A stretch of 48,322 nt of DNA, from positions 1-48,322 of the forward strand of contig NZ_JBEKVH010000008.1 in the NCBI RefSeq assembly GCF_049514155.1, in the 5' to 3' direction. Under the pieces are notes generated by a model. The model was not told the origin of the DNA and made no database searches. It was given only the letters and a program-made list of their open reading frames with translations. A program made the translations under genes and the position numbers. This document shows positions 48,140 through 48,322 of this stretch, piece after piece (the first letter of the stretch is position 1; each line of letters starts with the position of its first letter). This DNA is from Roseiarcus sp049514155. GTDB taxonomy: Bacteria; Pseudomonadota; Alphaproteobacteria; Rhizobiales; Beijerinckiaceae.

Positions 48140-48322
48140 GTGACCGACGCGTTCAACCCCCGTTCCGATTTCCTGCGCGTGCTGATCGAGCGCGGCTACC
48201 TCCACCAGTGCTCGGACTTCGCCGGCCTCGACGCGAAAGCGCTGAGCGGATCGCTGGTCGCCTATATCGGCTTCGACTGCACCGCGCCGTCGCTCCACGT
48301 CGGCTCGCTGCTGCAGATCATG
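48140..48322 (+). CDS. tyrS: Tyrosyl-tRNA synthetase, 5' part (continues past the window)
   Basis: Charges tRNA-Tyr. Only the first 61 codons are present: FNPRSDFLRVLIERGYLHQC, then LVAYIGFDCTAPSLHVGSLL, where FDCTAPSLHVG holds the class I HIGH-like signature (LHVG) and the tyrosine-binding pocket start. The start is a GTG at 48140 after GAGGAG about 7 bases upstream. Confidence 0.93.
   Translation, partial: MTDAFNPRSDFLRVLIERGYLHQCSDFAGLDAKALSGSLVAYIGFDCTAPSLHVGSLLQIM

Overview
The window is GC-rich, densely coded chromosomal DNA from an alphaproteobacterium, most likely Hyphomicrobiales. This rests on several features: an R. etli-type asparaginase, the ubiquinol-cytochrome c chaperone next to a DUF177 gene and BamE, a PII protein with Tyr51, a rhizobial-type SorC regulator, and an ICE/Irr-like palindrome in front of ahpC. 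Genus cannot be fixed; a Methylocystaceae/Beijerinckiaceae-like member is only a guess. I see no rRNA, tRNA, CRISPR array, prophage or insertion sequence. Most of the window reads as core chromosome with a few decayed or rearranged loci.

Layout. 1-5.7 kb (+): 3' end of guaC, rlmN, hflK-hflC, a TerC/YjbE membrane protein and an acetyltransferase. 5.7-12.7 kb: a membrane GGDEF-EAL protein (-), a SorC-type regulator (+), an E2-like lipoyl/hydrolase fusion that has lost its lipoyl lysine, with a probable E1-beta remnant behind it (-), a lone PII gene (+) and an orphan PAS-PAS-GAF sensor (+). 12.7-20.3 kb: asparaginase (-), two convergent CBS-domain proteins, an NAD(P)-binding epimerase-like protein (-), and a HerA-like ATPase followed closely by a second, degenerate GGDEF-EAL protein (+). 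20.3-26.1 kb (-): a complete homodimeric-E1 pyruvate dehydrogenase cluster aceE-aceF-lpd. 26.3-31.9 kb (+): 5-hydroxyisourate hydrolase, then a drug-efflux locus MFS1 / MarR-HlyD-MFS2 with the same palindromic operator in front of MFS1 and of marR. 31.9-36 kb (-): a DUF4239 membrane protein, an 8-Cys ferredoxin-like protein, an acetyltransferase, fabH and plsX. 36-40.5 kb: an amidase (+) placed between plsX and the DUF177/cytochrome bc1 chaperone pair, bamE (+), and ahpC-ahpD (-) under an Irr-like box. 40.7-48 kb (-): H+-pyrophosphatase, an MltB-type transglycosylase, folD, an aldose-epimerase-like protein, an inositol-monophosphatase gene broken by an internal deletion, thiL and a DUF3658-like gene. 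The last 183 bases are the start of tyrS (+).

How the parts work together. The clearest functional units are the PDH complex, the HflKC regulator of FtsH, PlsX-FabH at the start of lipid synthesis, and AhpCD peroxide reduction, probably iron-controlled. A fourth is a self-regulated MarR-controlled tripartite efflux system whose transporter has been duplicated, with both copies apparently kept under one regulator. The observations most worth a second look are the twin MarR operators, the Irr-like box at ahpC, the Lys-to-Gln change in the lipoyl domain of the E2-hydrolase fusion, the deleted inositol monophosphatase, the HerA-like ATPase with a decapeptide-repeat tail next to a degenerate c-di-GMP protein, and a duplicated double-hairpin module in two convergent gene gaps.
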